A stretch of DNA of 64,000 bases from Actinoplanes sp. L3-i22 (GTDB taxonomy: Bacteria; Actinomycetota; Actinomycetes; Mycobacteriales; Micromonosporaceae), in NCBI RefSeq assembly GCF_019704555.1, contig NZ_AP024745.1:5526501-5590500 (forward strand), written 5' to 3'. The notes beneath the pieces are model-generated. The model was not told the origin of the DNA, did no database searches, and saw nothing but the letters and a program-made list of their open reading frames with translations. Position numbers and translations under genes: made by a program. Positions 9,673-19,803 of this stretch are shown here, one piece after another (the first letter of the stretch is position 1; the number at the start of each line of letters is the position of its first letter).

Positions 9673-9732
9673 GAAGTTCCTCCCGCTGATGGTGACCCTT
9701 CGGCCGAGCCCATCCAGGTCCGTCATTGCGCG

Positions 9733-9762
9733 ATCGTGGCCTGTCGGCGTTCCGCCTGTCAA
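9733..9762 (-). promoter_or_regulatory. Putative promoter of the GH43 gene
   Basis: TTGACA (9762-9757) and CACGAT (9738-9733) are spaced 18 bases apart on the minus strand. Transcription would begin about 55 bases before the GTG at 9672. Just upstream, TTTCCG occurs twice about 11 bases apart, a possible regulatory repeat. Confidence 0.45.
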
Positions 9763-9927
9763 CAATTATCGGAAACAGAACGGAAATACCGACCTCGGCC
9801 GACGATCCGGATGGCGGACATAATCGCAGTTGGAAGCGGTTCGTGGGGGTGGGAGTGGCGCCGCGATGTCGGTGATCTGCCGCACTGGGCTGATAGTATC
9901 GGCTGGATATCCGAAACTTACGGGACC

Positions 9928-9959
9928 GGTGCGCCGCGGTCGGACCACCGCGGCGCACC
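9928..9959 (-). terminator. Strong hairpin behind the xylanase-esterase operon
   Basis: A perfect 13-bp stem (GGTGCGCCGCGGT / ACCGCGGCGCACC) with a 6-base loop begins seven bases after the esterase stop codon. There is no clear U-tract, as is usual for actinomycete terminators. Confidence 0.7.
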
Positions 9960-9965
9960 GGCCGC

Positions 9966-11239
9966 TCAGGACACCGCGCAGGTCAGCGCCGGCGTCGCCG
10001 GGGTCCCGGCGGCGAGCAGCCCGAAGGTCGTGCTCGCGCCCGGGGCCACCGAGCCGTTGTAGGCCGCGTTGACCACCGTGGCGGTGCCGCCGGCGGTGCT
10101 CAGCGAGCCGTTCCAGACCTGGCTGATCGACTGCCCGGCGGGCAGCGCCCAGCTCACCCGCCATCCGGTGATCGCCGCCGCGCCGGTGTTCGACACGGTG
10201 ACCTCCGCCTGGAAGCCGCCCGACCAGCTGTTGACGACGCGGTATCCGACGAGGCAGGCGCCGGCCTGGCCGCTGGGCGACGGAGACGGGGCCGGTGATG
10301 ATGACGACGGTGACGGCGATGCGGTGCCGGGCAACTGCGAGAAGAACGACCAGATCTCGTTTCCGGTCCAGGTGCGGGCACCGTTGGTGCCGGTCGAGCC
10401 GTCCACCGGATCCGGGGCGTGATCGCCGTCGAAGGCGATCCAGCGCACCGGATAACCGGCCCGGCAGCCGCCGTACGAGGTGGCGACGTGCGTCAGGCTG
10501 CCGCGCGCCGGTTCGGCCGGACTCTGGGCCGTGCAGCCGTTGGCGCGCACGAACGTGTCCCGGATGCCGCGCCCGAGCGAGATGTCCAGAACACTGTCGT
10601 GGGTGCCGTGGATGCCGAGGTAGGCGACCGGCTGGGTGCCGCCGGAACAGCCGCTGAGGTTGGCTCCGGAGAGCACGGCGACCGCGCGGAACACGCTCGG
10701 GCGGGCGCACGCGACCGCGTAGCTCATCGCACCGCCGTAGCTCCAGCCGAGCGCGAACAGCCGCGAGGTGTCGACGCACAGGTCGCCCTCGATCAGCGCG
10801 GTCAGGTCGTCGACCAGGGTCAGGTCCCGGCCGCCGGTGTTCGCCCACCCGTTGTCGATGCCCTGCGGCGCGACCAGGATGGCGCTGTTGTCCGACAGCC
10901 GCTGCTGCCCGTAGTAGGCCCAGGTGGATCCCGCGGAACCGCCGGTCGCCACGTCACCGGCGGTCCCGTTCAACCAATGAAAGGCGAACATCAGGGTGTA
11001 CGGGCGGTTCCGGTCGTAGTTGTCCGGAACCCGCAGGACGTAGGTGCGGTCCTGGCCGCCGCTGCGGATGGTGCGCGTGCCGCCGGTCAGGGTCGGGGCC
11101 TTGCCGCATCCGGCGGTCGTCGCCGCGGCGGTCATCGGTGCCGCGGACGCGGTGGCGCCGAGCATCCCGGTGAGCATCGCGGTCACCAGCGCCAGCGCGC
11201 ACCCGACGGCGATCATCTGCCCCAGACCGCGCCGGGACA

Positions 11240-11240
<1 letters not shown>
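9966..11240 (-). CDS. Secreted CE1-like esterase (feruloyl / acetylxylan type) with CBM2
   Basis: This 424-residue protein has a signal peptide (MSRRGLGQMIAVGCALALV..., cleavage near ASAA-AP), then an alpha/beta-hydrolase domain of the poly(3-hydroxybutyrate)-depolymerase-like / CE1 type. The nucleophile elbow is GWSYGG (Ser167), the oxyanion region AFHWLNG, and a late His sits in GDHAPDP. A Ser/Pro linker (about 305-330) leads to a C-terminal CBM2 (CLVGYRVVNSWSGGFQAEV...). It probably removes feruloyl or acetyl groups from xylan. The start ATG overlaps the xylanase stop (TGATG), so the two are co-translated. Which ester it cleaves cannot be told from sequence. Confidence 0.8.
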
Positions 11241-12641
<1,401 letters not shown>

Positions 12642-12690
12642 TGTTGCCAGCGCATTTCCCGGAAAGGCAACCCACGACTATCGGGCCGAT

Positions 12691-12743
12691 CCGGAAATAA
12701 CAATTCCCGGCGTCAGAAAAATCGTCGGTCCGGAAGTGTTATG
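12691..12743. promoter_or_regulatory. Two divergently oriented GTTAT elements in the GH10 / GH27 intergenic region
   Basis: The 354-bp divergent region 12590-12943 holds two copies of an element of form CSGRWWNYGTTAT. One is on the minus strand (CCGGGAATTGTTAT, within 12691-12710) pointing to the xylanase. The other is on the plus strand (TCCGGAAGTGTTATG, 12729-12743) pointing to GH27. The first also lies in an imperfect inverted repeat (CCGGAAAT-N4-ATTCCCGG). Three further copies occur upstream of the GH43-led operon and the GH10-CBM13 gene. Candidate activator site; function unknown. Confidence 0.4.
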
Positions 12744-12795
12744 TGACCGTGGGCCGTCGAGTCGTCATTCGCCGAGCCTCCCCGGAAAAGACCCC

Positions 12796-12850
12796 TTGAA
12801 TGTCTGGAAACATCCTGGCAATCTTCGGAATCAAGCTGTTAGCGCTCCCA
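12796..12850 (+). promoter_or_regulatory. Promoter and LacI-type operator of the GH27-GH43-sigma operon
   Basis: TTGAAT (12796-12801), a 17-base spacer and CAATCT (12819-12824) are followed 12 bases later by TGTTAGCGCTCCCA (12837-12850), a LacI-family operator centred on AGCGCT. The operon at 17.7 kb has the same arrangement: TTGAAC, 17 bases, CAATAT, then TGTTAGCGCTCTCA. The leader to the ATG at 12944 is about 110 bases. Confidence 0.55.
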
Positions 12851-12900
12851 TCCCCCGCTGAGATCTTTCTCGCCTTGCCTCGGACCAGTGGCCAAGGCGG

Positions 12901-12914
12901 TGTGAGCGATAACA
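12901..12914 (+). promoter_or_regulatory. Second LacI-type half-symmetric site
   Basis: TGTGAGCGATAACA resembles a lac-type operator and lies in the leader, 15 bases before the AAGGAGG ribosome-binding site of GH27. It may be an auxiliary operator of the repressor bound at 12837-12850. Evidence is the motif only. Confidence 0.35.
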
Positions 12915-12943
12915 GAAACCGCGATCCCCAAGGAGGCGTCGCC

Positions 12944-14575
12944 ATGCCCCGAAGAAGACGGTGGTGGCTCGCACCCATCCTCATCGCCGCGTTGGCCACC
13001 ATCGGTGCCGTGGCCCCGCCCGGGCAGCCCGCCGAGGCGCTCGAGAACGGCGTGGCCCGGACCCCGCCGATGGGCTGGAACAGCTGGAACACCTTCGGCT
13101 GCAACATCAGCGAGAGCCTGATCCGCGGCATGGCCGACGCCATGGTCAGCAGCGGCCTGCGCGACCTCGGCTACCAGTACGTGGTCGTCGACGACTGCTG
13201 GTTCAACCCGAACCGGGACTCCGCCGGCAACCTGCAGGGCGACCCGACCCGCTTCCCCAGCGGCATGCGGGCGCTCGGCGACTACCTGCACGGCAAGGGC
13301 CTGAAGTTCGGCATCTACCAGGGCCCGCTGGACAAGACCTGCGCGCAGTACTTCAACAGCTATCCCGGCGCCACCGGCAGCCTGGGCCACGAGGCACAGG
13401 ACGCGCGGCAGTTCGCCGCCTGGGGCGTCGACTACCTCAAGTACGACTGGTGCTCGCCGACCGGCTCGATCAACGACCAGGTCACCACGTTCGCCAGGAT
13501 GCGCGACGCGCTCGCCGCCACCGGCCGGCCGATCCTGTTCAGCATCAACTCGAACAGCGTGCACGCCAAGACCGGCCCGCAGCGCGACTGGGGCGACGTC
13601 GCCAACATCTGGCGGACCACCGAGGACATCAGTGACGCCTGGGACACCGGGCAGAGCAACGGCTACCCGATGGGTGTCAAGAACATCGTCGACGTGACCG
13701 TGCCGCTGGCCGGTTACGCCCGGCCGGGACAGTTCAACGACCCGGACATGATGGAGGTCGGCCGCGGCGGCCTGACCGACACCGAGCAGCGCAGCCACTT
13801 CGCGCTCTGGGCGATGCTGGCCTCGCCGCTGATCGCCGGCAACGACCTGCGCTCGATGAGCGCGGCGACCCAGACCATCCTGAAGAACCCCCGGCTCATC
13901 GCGATCAATCAGGACCCGCTCGGCCTTCAGGCAAATCAGATCTCGTACGACGGCACGCGCCGGGTGCTGGCCAAGAAGCTCGCCAACGGTGACGTCGCGG
14001 TCGCCCTGTTCAACCAGGGCGGCGCCACCGCCACGATGTCGACCACCGCCGCCGCGATCGGCAGGTCCGGCAGCTCGTTCACCCTGCAGGACGCCTGGTC
14101 CGGCGCCACCACGACCAGCACCGGCGCCATCAGCGCCGCGGTCCCCGCCCACGGCACGGTGGTCTACCGGGTCAGCGGCGGGACCACCACGCCGGCGACC
14201 ACCACCACGTTCGTCAGCGCCGCCTCGGGACGGTGCCTGGACGTGCCGAACGGCAGCACCGCCAACGGCACCCAGCCGGTCGTCTGGGACTGCAACAACG
14301 GCACGAACCAGCGCTGGACCAGCACCGCGGGCACCCTCCAGGCGCTCGGCAAGTGTCTCGACGCGCCGGTCGGCGCCGCCGCCGGGGCCAAGGTCCAGCT
14401 CTGGGACTGCAACGGCCAGAGCAATCAGCAGTGGACGGTCCAGTCCGACGGCACCGTCCGGGGCACCGCCTCCGGCCTCTGCCTGGACGTCGACCACAAC
14501 CTCACCGCCAACGGCACGCTCGTCCTGCTCTGGACCTGCACCGCCGCCACCAACCAGCGATGGAGCCGAGTCTGA
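12944..14575 (+). CDS. Secreted GH27 alpha-galactosidase / beta-L-arabinopyranosidase with CBM13
   Basis: This 543-residue enzyme has a signal peptide (MPRRRRWWLAPILIAALATIG). The GH27 (alpha/beta)8 barrel starts at PPMGWNSWNTFGCN (41-54), with VVDDCW, the catalytic nucleophile Asp168 in YLKYDWC and the acid/base Asp in TTEDISDAW (about 228-231). After a beta-sandwich, a ricin-type beta-trefoil CBM13 (about 420-543) shows repeated CLD...N and QRW/QQW motifs. GH27 members remove alpha-galactosyl or beta-L-arabinopyranosyl groups; the arabinoxylan context favours neither decisively. AAGGAGG precedes the ATG. First gene of an operon whose next start overlaps its stop (TGATG). Confidence 0.9.
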   Translation: MPRRRRWWLAPILIAALATIGAVAPPGQPAEALENGVARTPPMGWNSWNTFGCNISESLIRGMADAMVSSGLRDLGYQYVVVDDCWFNPNRDSAGNLQGDPTRFPSGMRALGDYLHGKGLKFGIYQGPLDKTCAQYFNSYPGATGSLGHEAQDARQFAAWGVDYLKYDWCSPTGSINDQVTTFARMRDALAATGRPILFSINSNSVHAKTGPQRDWGDVANIWRTTEDISDAWDTGQSNGYPMGVKNIVDVTVPLAGYARPGQFNDPDMMEVGRGGLTDTEQRSHFALWAMLASPLIAGNDLRSMSAATQTILKNPRLIAINQDPLGLQANQISYDGTRRVLAKKLANGDVAVALFNQGGATATMSTTAAAIGRSGSSFTLQDAWSGATTTSTGAISAAVPAHGTVVYRVSGGTTTPATTTTFVSAASGRCLDVPNGSTANGTQPVVWDCNNGTNQRWTSTAGTLQALGKCLDAPVGAAAGAKVQLWDCNGQSNQQWTVQSDGTVRGTASGLCLDVDHNLTANGTLVLLWTCTAATNQRWSRV

Positions 14576-15951
14576 TGCCCAGGAGATCGCTCGCCGGCCT
14601 GCTCTGCGCGGCGGCCGTGGTGCTGCTGACCGCGGCGGTGCCGGCCGCGGCGCGCGCCGACAACCCGATCGTGCAGACGATCTACACCGCCGACCCGGCG
14701 CCGCTGGTGTACAACGGCCGGGTCTACCTCTACACCGGCCACGACGAGGACAACTCGACCTGGTTCACGATGAAGGAGTGGCGGGTCTACTCGTCGGCCG
14801 ACATGGTCAACTGGACCGACCACGGCTCGCCGATGAGCCTGAGTACCTTCAGCTGGGCCAAGAGCGACGCGTGGGCCGGCCAGGTCGTCGCCCGCAACGG
14901 CAAGTTCTACTGGTACGTCCCGGTCACCAGCCGGGCGACCGGGCGGATGGCCATCGGCGTCGGCGTGTCCAGCAGCCCGACCGGGCCGTTCACCGACGCG
15001 CTCGGGCACCCGCTGGCCGAGAACGGCGAGATCGACCCGACGGTCTTCATCGACGACAACGGCCAGGCCTACCTCTACTGGGGCAACCCGAACCTCTGGT
15101 ACGTGCGGCTGAACGCCGACATGATCAGCTACTCCGGCGGCGTCACCCAGATCCCGCTGACCACGGCGGGCTTCGGCACCCGGACCGGCGACGCCAGCCG
15201 GCCGACCCTGTACGAAGAGGGGCCCTGGGTCTACAAACGCAACGGGCTCTACTACAACGTCTTCGCGGCCAAGTGCTGCTCGGAATTCATCGGCTATTCC
15301 ACCGCGACCGGGCCGACCGGGCCGTGGACCTATCGCGGCACCGTGATGGCCACCCAGGGCAGCAGTTTCACCAATCATCCGGGCATCGTCGACTTCAACG
15401 GCGGTTCGTATTTCTTCTACCACAACGGCGCGCTGCCCGGTGGCGGCGGATACACCCGCTCGGTGGCCGTGGAGAAATTCAGCTACAACGGCGACGGCAG
15501 CATTCCGGCGATCAGCATGACCACGACCGGCGCGCCGCAGAACGGGACGCTCAACCCGTACGTCCGGCAGGAGGCCGAGACCATCGCCTGGAGCTCCGGG
15601 GTGGAGACCGAGCCGGCGAGCGAGGGCGGCCTGAATATCGGCTTCCTCGACAACGGTGACTACGTGAAGGTGAAGGGGGTCGCCTTCGGCTCCGGCGCGA
15701 CCTCGTTCACCGCGCGGGTCGCCTCGGCCGGCGCCGGCGGCCGCATCGAGGTGCGGCTGGGCAGCGCCACCGGCACGCTCGCCGGGACCTGCACGGTTCC
15801 GGTCACCGGCGGCTGGCAGACCTGGACCACCGTCAGCTGCCCGGTCAGCGGCGCGACCGGCACCCGGGATCTGTACCTGCGGTTCACCGGGGGCAGCGGC
15901 TACCTGTTCAACGTCAACTGGTGGCAGTTCGCCGCTGGGTCGATGCGATAG
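14575..15951 (+). CDS. Secreted GH43 arabinoxylan arabinofuranohydrolase-type enzyme with CBM6
   Basis: 458 residues. A signal peptide (MPRRSLAGLLCAAAVVLLTAA) ends near AARA-DN. The GH43 propeller starts NPIVQTIYTADPAPLVYNG with Asp40 as probable base, then ENGEIDPTVFIDDNG and the Glu-containing YEEGPWVYKRNGLYY. A C-terminal CBM6 (about 330-458) starts at RQEAETIAWSSGVETE and contains the NGDYVKVKGVAF and W-F ligand-face segments. This architecture matches enzymes releasing arabinose from arabinoxylan; a bare beta-xylosidase is less likely. It is coupled to GH27 (TGATG), and the sigma-factor fusion follows 62 bases downstream. Confidence 0.88.
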   Translation: MPRRSLAGLLCAAAVVLLTAAVPAAARADNPIVQTIYTADPAPLVYNGRVYLYTGHDEDNSTWFTMKEWRVYSSADMVNWTDHGSPMSLSTFSWAKSDAWAGQVVARNGKFYWYVPVTSRATGRMAIGVGVSSSPTGPFTDALGHPLAENGEIDPTVFIDDNGQAYLYWGNPNLWYVRLNADMISYSGGVTQIPLTTAGFGTRTGDASRPTLYEEGPWVYKRNGLYYNVFAAKCCSEFIGYSTATGPTGPWTYRGTVMATQGSSFTNHPGIVDFNGGSYFFYHNGALPGGGGYTRSVAVEKFSYNGDGSIPAISMTTTGAPQNGTLNPYVRQEAETIAWSSGVETEPASEGGLNIGFLDNGDYVKVKGVAFGSGATSFTARVASAGAGGRIEVRLGSATGTLAGTCTVPVTGGWQTWTTVSCPVSGATGTRDLYLRFTGGSGYLFNVNWWQFAAGSMR

Positions 15952-16013
15952 GGCAGGATCGGCGATGCTACACAGGCGACACACAGGTACGCGGTGACGG
16001 TGACAGGAACGAC

Positions 16014-17495
16014 ATGGGAGTGACCCGTACGAGCGGATCCGGCCTGGTGCGAGCGGCCCAGGCCGGTGACCGCGCGGCGCTGGACGAGCTGGTCGCGACC
16101 TACCTGCCGATGGTCTACACGATCGTCCGGCAGGCGCTCGACGGGCATCCGGACGTCGACGACGTCACGCAGGACGTGATGGTGCGCGCCCTGCGGCAGC
16201 TGCCGTCCCTGCGGTCGCCGGCCAGCTTCCGCTCCTGGCTGGTGGCGATCGCGCTGCGCCAGGTCAGCACCCACCGGCACCGGATGATCCGGGACGCGCG
16301 CCGCGTCGTGCCGCTCGACGCCGCCGGTGAGCTCCCGGACTCCGGCGCCCGGTTCGAGGGCCTCACCGACCTGCGGGTCGAGTTGTCGGCCCAGCGCCAC
16401 CAGGTGCGGCGCGCCGCCAGGTGGCTGGATCAGGACGACCGGATCCTGCTGTCGCTGTGGTGGCTCGAGGTGGCCGGGCGACTGTCGCGTGCGGAGCTGG
16501 CGGCGGCGCTCGGCATCACGGTCGTCCACGCCGGCGTACGGGTGCAGCGCATGCGCGCGCAGCTCGAGCTCAGCCGCGCCCTGGTCGCGGCGCTGGACGC
16601 CCGGCCCCGGTGCCCGGGACTGGCCGCCGAGCTGCCGGGCTGGACCGGCGCGCCCGGCCCGCGGTGGCGCAAACGGCTGGTCCGGCACGTCCGCGACTGC
16701 CCGGTCTGCACCCGGGTGGCCGAGGAGCGGATGCCCACCGAGCGGTTGCTGCCCGCGCTCGTGCTGCTCCCGGTGCCCACGGCGCTGACCGCGGCGACCC
16801 TGGCCAAGACCGCGGGCGCCGGGGTGGTCGCCGGCCCGGTCGCCGGGGCTCTCGGACAGCTGGCGGGGCTGGCGGCCCATCCGGTGGTGGTCGTGGTGAC
16901 GGCCGGCACGCTGATCGCCGGGGCCGCCGCCGGCGCGGTGGTGCTGACCGGCCCGGAGGCCCCGCGCCCGGCGACCGTCGCGGAGACGCCGCGGCCGGCG
17001 TCGATCGCGGCGCCGACCCCGGCCCCGCGCAGCGCCGCCGCGTCGGGCGCCGGCCTGTTGCGCACCGGGCCGGTGTCGATCGAGGCGGCGAACGCCACCG
17101 GGCGCTACGTGACGGCGCCCGGGACCTACGGCATGCTGACCGCGGTCGGCACGGACGACCCGGTCGCCGCCCGGCAGCAGGCGACCTTCCAGGTGGTGGC
17201 CGGGCTCAACGACCCGCGGTGCGTCTCGTTCCGGGCGGCCGACGGCCGCTACCTGCGGCACATCTCGTGGCGGCTGCGGCTCTACACCGACAACGGCACC
17301 GCGCTGTTCCGCGGGGACGCCACGTTCTGCCCCGGCCCCGGGCAGGCCGCCGGGTCGATCACGCTCGAATCGTCCAACTATCCCGGCTGGTTCCTGCGCC
17401 ACCGCGGTGACGAGCTGTGGGTCGACCAGTTCGACGGCACGGCCGCGATGCGCGCCGACGGCTCCTTCCTGGCCCGCCCGGCGCTGGCCGGCTGA
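16014..17495 (+). CDS. Membrane-tethered ECF sigma factor fused to a zinc-type anti-sigma motif and an extracellular AbfB (CBM42-like) domain
   Basis: A 493-residue fusion. Residues about 23-92 form sigma region 2 (YLPMVYTIVRQALDG, DVDDVTQDVMVRALRQL) and about 135-192 form region 4. Next is a ZAS-type zinc motif: Cys200, His225-x3-Cys229-x2-Cys232 (HVRDCPVC). Hydrophobic stretches at 246-266 and especially 289-312 form the membrane anchor. After a Pro/Ala linker (314-345), residues 350-493 match an AbfB arabinose-binding domain with repeated aromatic/His segments (GRYVTAPG, GRYLRHISW, PGWFLRHRGDELWVDQF). I infer that extracellular arabinan or arabinoxylan controls the cytoplasmic sigma. Sigma factors with C-terminal sensory extensions are known; the exact subgroup is not assigned here. 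The ATG at 16014 lies 62 bases after the GH43-CBM6 gene. Confidence 0.85.
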   Translation: MGVTRTSGSGLVRAAQAGDRAALDELVATYLPMVYTIVRQALDGHPDVDDVTQDVMVRALRQLPSLRSPASFRSWLVAIALRQVSTHRHRMIRDARRVVPLDAAGELPDSGARFEGLTDLRVELSAQRHQVRRAARWLDQDDRILLSLWWLEVAGRLSRAELAAALGITVVHAGVRVQRMRAQLELSRALVAALDARPRCPGLAAELPGWTGAPGPRWRKRLVRHVRDCPVCTRVAEERMPTERLLPALVLLPVPTALTAATLAKTAGAGVVAGPVAGALGQLAGLAAHPVVVVVTAGTLIAGAAAGAVVLTGPEAPRPATVAETPRPASIAAPTPAPRSAAASGAGLLRTGPVSIEAANATGRYVTAPGTYGMLTAVGTDDPVAARQQATFQVVAGLNDPRCVSFRAADGRYLRHISWRLRLYTDNGTALFRGDATFCPGPGQAAGSITLESSNYPGWFLRHRGDELWVDQFDGTAAMRADGSFLARPALAG

Positions 17496-17518
17496 GCCGA
17501 CTCCGGCCCGGTCCCGCA

Positions 17519-17584
17519 CATAACAGAATCCGCCGAATCTCTTTTCGCGCAATCGGCCGGAAGAATCTCCCGGGAATCGTTATG
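17519..17584. promoter_or_regulatory. Inverted pair of GTTAT elements
   Basis: CATAACAGAATCCG (17519-17532, minus orientation CGGATTCTGTTATG) faces CCCGGGAATCGTTATG (17569-17584, plus) across about 36 bases. The same sequence CGGATTCTGTTATG recurs exactly at 25123-25136 before the GH10-CBM13 gene. The pair lies about 35 bases upstream of the -35 box of the next operon, a typical activator position. Confidence 0.4.
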
Positions 17585-17618
17585 CGTGGGCATCTGTGCT
17601 GGTCGGACGGTTAAGGAA

Positions 17619-17671
17619 TTGAACTGCGTGAAACCGTCTGGCAATATCGCTGACGAATGTTAGCGCTCTCA
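17619..17671 (+). promoter_or_regulatory. Promoter and LacI-type operator of the GH43-GH62-GH127-GH62 operon
   Basis: TTGAAC (17619-17624), a 17-base spacer and CAATAT (17642-17647) make a good promoter. TGTTAGCGCTCTCA (17658-17671) starts ten bases further on, covering the expected transcription start, so a bound LacI-family repressor would block initiation. The layout repeats that upstream of GH27 at 12796-12850. Confidence 0.6.
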
Positions 17672-17738
17672 ATGTGGCGCCGGTGCGGAGAATCCGGCGC
17701 CGGGATCCGCGCGTCCACCTCGATCCGAGGAGTTGATG

Positions 17739-19766
17739 ATGAGGGCTCGCCTCCTGCTCGCCGCCGCCCTGACCGCAGTGCTGAGCGCGGCAGTCGCGGT
17801 CACCGCGGCCCCGCCCGCCGGCGCCGCGACGATCGACACCGGCGCCTCCTACGTGCTGGTCAACCGCACCAGCGGCAAGGCCCTGGACCTGTACAACCTG
17901 GCCACCAACGACGGCGCGCGGATCACCCAGTGGACGCGCAACGACCAGGCACAGCAGCAGTGGCAGTTCGTCGACTCCGGTGGCGGCTACTACCGCCTGA
18001 AGTCCAAGCTGTCCGGCAAGGTCCTGGACGTCTCCGGCGCCTCGACCGCCGACGGTGGCGCGATCGTGCAGTGGACCGACAACAACGCCACCAACCAGCA
18101 GTTCAGCGTCCAGGACGTCGACGGATACATCCAGCTGATCAACCGCAACAGCGGCAAGGCCGTCGAGGTGCAGAACGCCTCGACCGCGGACAACGCGAAC
18201 GTCGTGCAGTACAGCGACTGGAACGGCGCCAACCAGCAGTGGCAGCTGGTCAAACTCGGCGGCGGCACCGCCACCGGCACGTTCACCAACCCGGTGGTCT
18301 GGCAGGACTTCGCCGACGGCGACATCATCCGGGTCGGGGACGCCTACTACTACTCGGCGTCGACCATGCACTACTCGCCCGGCGCGCCGATCCTGCGCTC
18401 CTACGACCTGGTCAACTGGGAGTACGCGGGACACTCGGTGCCGCGCCTGGACTTCGACTCGAACGCCTACGACCTCAACGGCGGCCGGGCGTACGTCAAA
18501 GGCATCTGGGCCTCGGCCTTCAACTACCGGCCGAGCAACAGCACCTACTACTGGCTGGGCTGCACCGAGTTCAACCGGACCTACGTCTACACCGCGTCCG
18601 CGGTCGACGGCACCTGGTCGAAGAAGGCCCGGATCAACAACTGCTACTACGACGCCGGCCTGCTGTTCGACAACGACACCCCCTATGTCGCGTACGGCAA
18701 CGGCACGATCAGCGTCGCCCAGTTGTCGCCGGACCTGACCTCGCAGGTGCGGTCACAGGCCGTCTACACGACACCGTCGAGCATCGGGACGCTCGAGGGC
18801 TCCCGGATGTATAAGCGCGGCAACTACTACTACATCTGGGTAACCCGCCCGGCCAACGGCCAGTACGTGCTGCGCTCGACCAGCCCGTGGGGTCCGTACG
18901 AGCAGAAACAGGTCCTTCTTGATCTTCCCGGGCCGATCTCCGGGGGCGGTGTGCCGCATCAGGGCGGGCTGGTGCAGACGCAGAGCGGTGACTGGTGGTA
19001 CATGGCGTTCACCGACGCCTTCCCCGGCGGCCGGGTGCCGACCCTGGCCCCGATCACCTGGAGCAACGACTGGCCGGTTCTGACCACCGTCGACGGCCGG
19101 TGGGGGAGCACCTACCCGAAACCGAACATCACCACCACCAGGACCGTGCAGTCGATGATCGGCGCCGACACGTTCACCGGCAGCACGCTCGGGCCGCGCT
19201 GGGAGTGGAACCACAACCCGGACACCAGCCGGTTCAGCGTCGGCAACGGGCTGCGGCTGTCCACCGCGACGGTCACCGGCGACCTGTACAACGCCCGCAA
19301 CACGCTCACCCACCGCATCCAGGGACCGACTTCGACCGCCACCGTCGAGCTCGACTACTCGCAGATGGCCAACGGCGACCGGGCCGGGCTGGCCATGCTG
19401 CGCGACTCCTCGGCCTGGATCGGCGTGCGCAGGGACAACGGCGTCACCCGGGTGTCGATGACCACCGGGCTGACCATGGATGCCAGCTGGAACACCACCG
19501 GGACCGGCAGCGAGGCGGCCGGCACGGGCGTCAGCGGCGGCAGGATCTGGCTGCGGGTCAGCGCGGACATCCGGCCCGGCTCCGGCCGCACCGCGACGTT
19601 CTCCTGGAGCACCAACGGCAGCACGTTCACCACCCTCGGCCCGGCATTCACGCTCAACAATGCCTGGCAGTTCTTCATGGGCTACCGGTTCGGCCTGTTC
19701 AACTACGCCACCCAGGCCCTGGGCGGCGCGGTCACGGTCAAGAGCTTCAACCTTCAGACCCCCTGA
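17739..19766 (+). CDS. Secreted CBM13-GH43 arabinofuranosidase / xylosidase
   Basis: This 675-residue protein has a signal peptide ([21 protein letters not shown]). An N-terminal ricin-type CBM13 follows (31-174, three QxW repeats). The GH43 propeller (about 180-480) begins [20 protein letters not shown] and continues [19 protein letters not shown] and [20 protein letters not shown]-terminal beta-sandwich (about 500-675) resembles XynB-type enzymes. It cleaves xylosyl or arabinosyl residues outside the cell. GAGGAG lies six bases before the ATG at 17739; an in-frame ATG at 17736 and a TTG at 17733 are alternatives. Its CBM13 is about 93% identical to that of the next gene. First gene of a four-gene operon. 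Confidence 0.88.
   Translation: MRARLLLAAALTAVLSAAVAVTAAPPAGAATIDTGASYVLVNRTSGKALDLYNLATNDGARITQWTRNDQAQQQWQFVDSGGGYYRLKSKLSGKVLDVSGASTADGGAIVQWTDNNATNQQFSVQDVDGYIQLINRNSGKAVEVQNASTADNANVVQYSDWNGANQQWQLVKLGGGTATGTFTNPVVWQDFADGDIIRVGDAYYYSASTMHYSPGAPILRSYDLVNWEYAGHSVPRLDFDSNAYDLNGGRAYVKGIWASAFNYRPSNSTYYWLGCTEFNRTYVYTASAVDGTWSKKARINNCYYDAGLLFDNDTPYVAYGNGTISVAQLSPDLTSQVRSQAVYTTPSSIGTLEGSRMYKRGNYYYIWVTRPANGQYVLRSTSPWGPYEQKQVLLDLPGPISGGGVPHQGGLVQTQSGDWWYMAFTDAFPGGRVPTLAPITWSNDWPVLTTVDGRWGSTYPKPNITTTRTVQSMIGADTFTGSTLGPRWEWNHNPDTSRFSVGNGLRLSTATVTGDLYNARNTLTHRIQGPTSTATVELDYSQMANGDRAGLAMLRDSSAWIGVRRDNGVTRVSMTTGLTMDASWNTTGTGSEAAGTGVSGGRIWLRVSADIRPGSGRTATFSWSTNGSTFTTLGPAFTLNNAWQFFMGYRFGLFNYATQALGGAVTVKSFNLQTP
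17829..18260 (+). repeat. CBM13-coding direct repeat, copy 1
   Basis: These 144 codons encode the ricin-type lectin module. Copy 2 at 19906-20337 differs at about ten residues, mainly a three-residue patch (SGA versus YNL) and a few conservative changes. It looks like recent duplication or gene conversion of the binding module, while the catalytic domains attached to each copy (GH43, GH62) are unrelated. Confidence 0.75.
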
Positions 19767-19803
19767 CGGTACGTCTTCATCCCCGTTCCCCGAGGAGATC
19801 GAC

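Noticed and set aside
9672..9726. ATG 9726 as start of the intracellular GH43
   Set aside because: It sits within a dozen bases of the predicted -10 hexamer and lacks a ribosome-binding site, while GTG 9672 has GGGAGG at ideal spacing.
9912..9922. CGAAACTTACG as the operator of the GH43 gene
   Set aside because: It has one mismatch and lies about 150 bases upstream of the predicted -35 box, beyond the esterase terminator. Kept only as a weak similarity.
17736..17741. ATG at 17736 (or TTG 17733) as start of the CBM13-GH43 gene
   Set aside because: These leave only three or zero bases after the GAGGAG ribosome-binding site. ATG 17739 gives the usual spacing; the difference is one or two residues.
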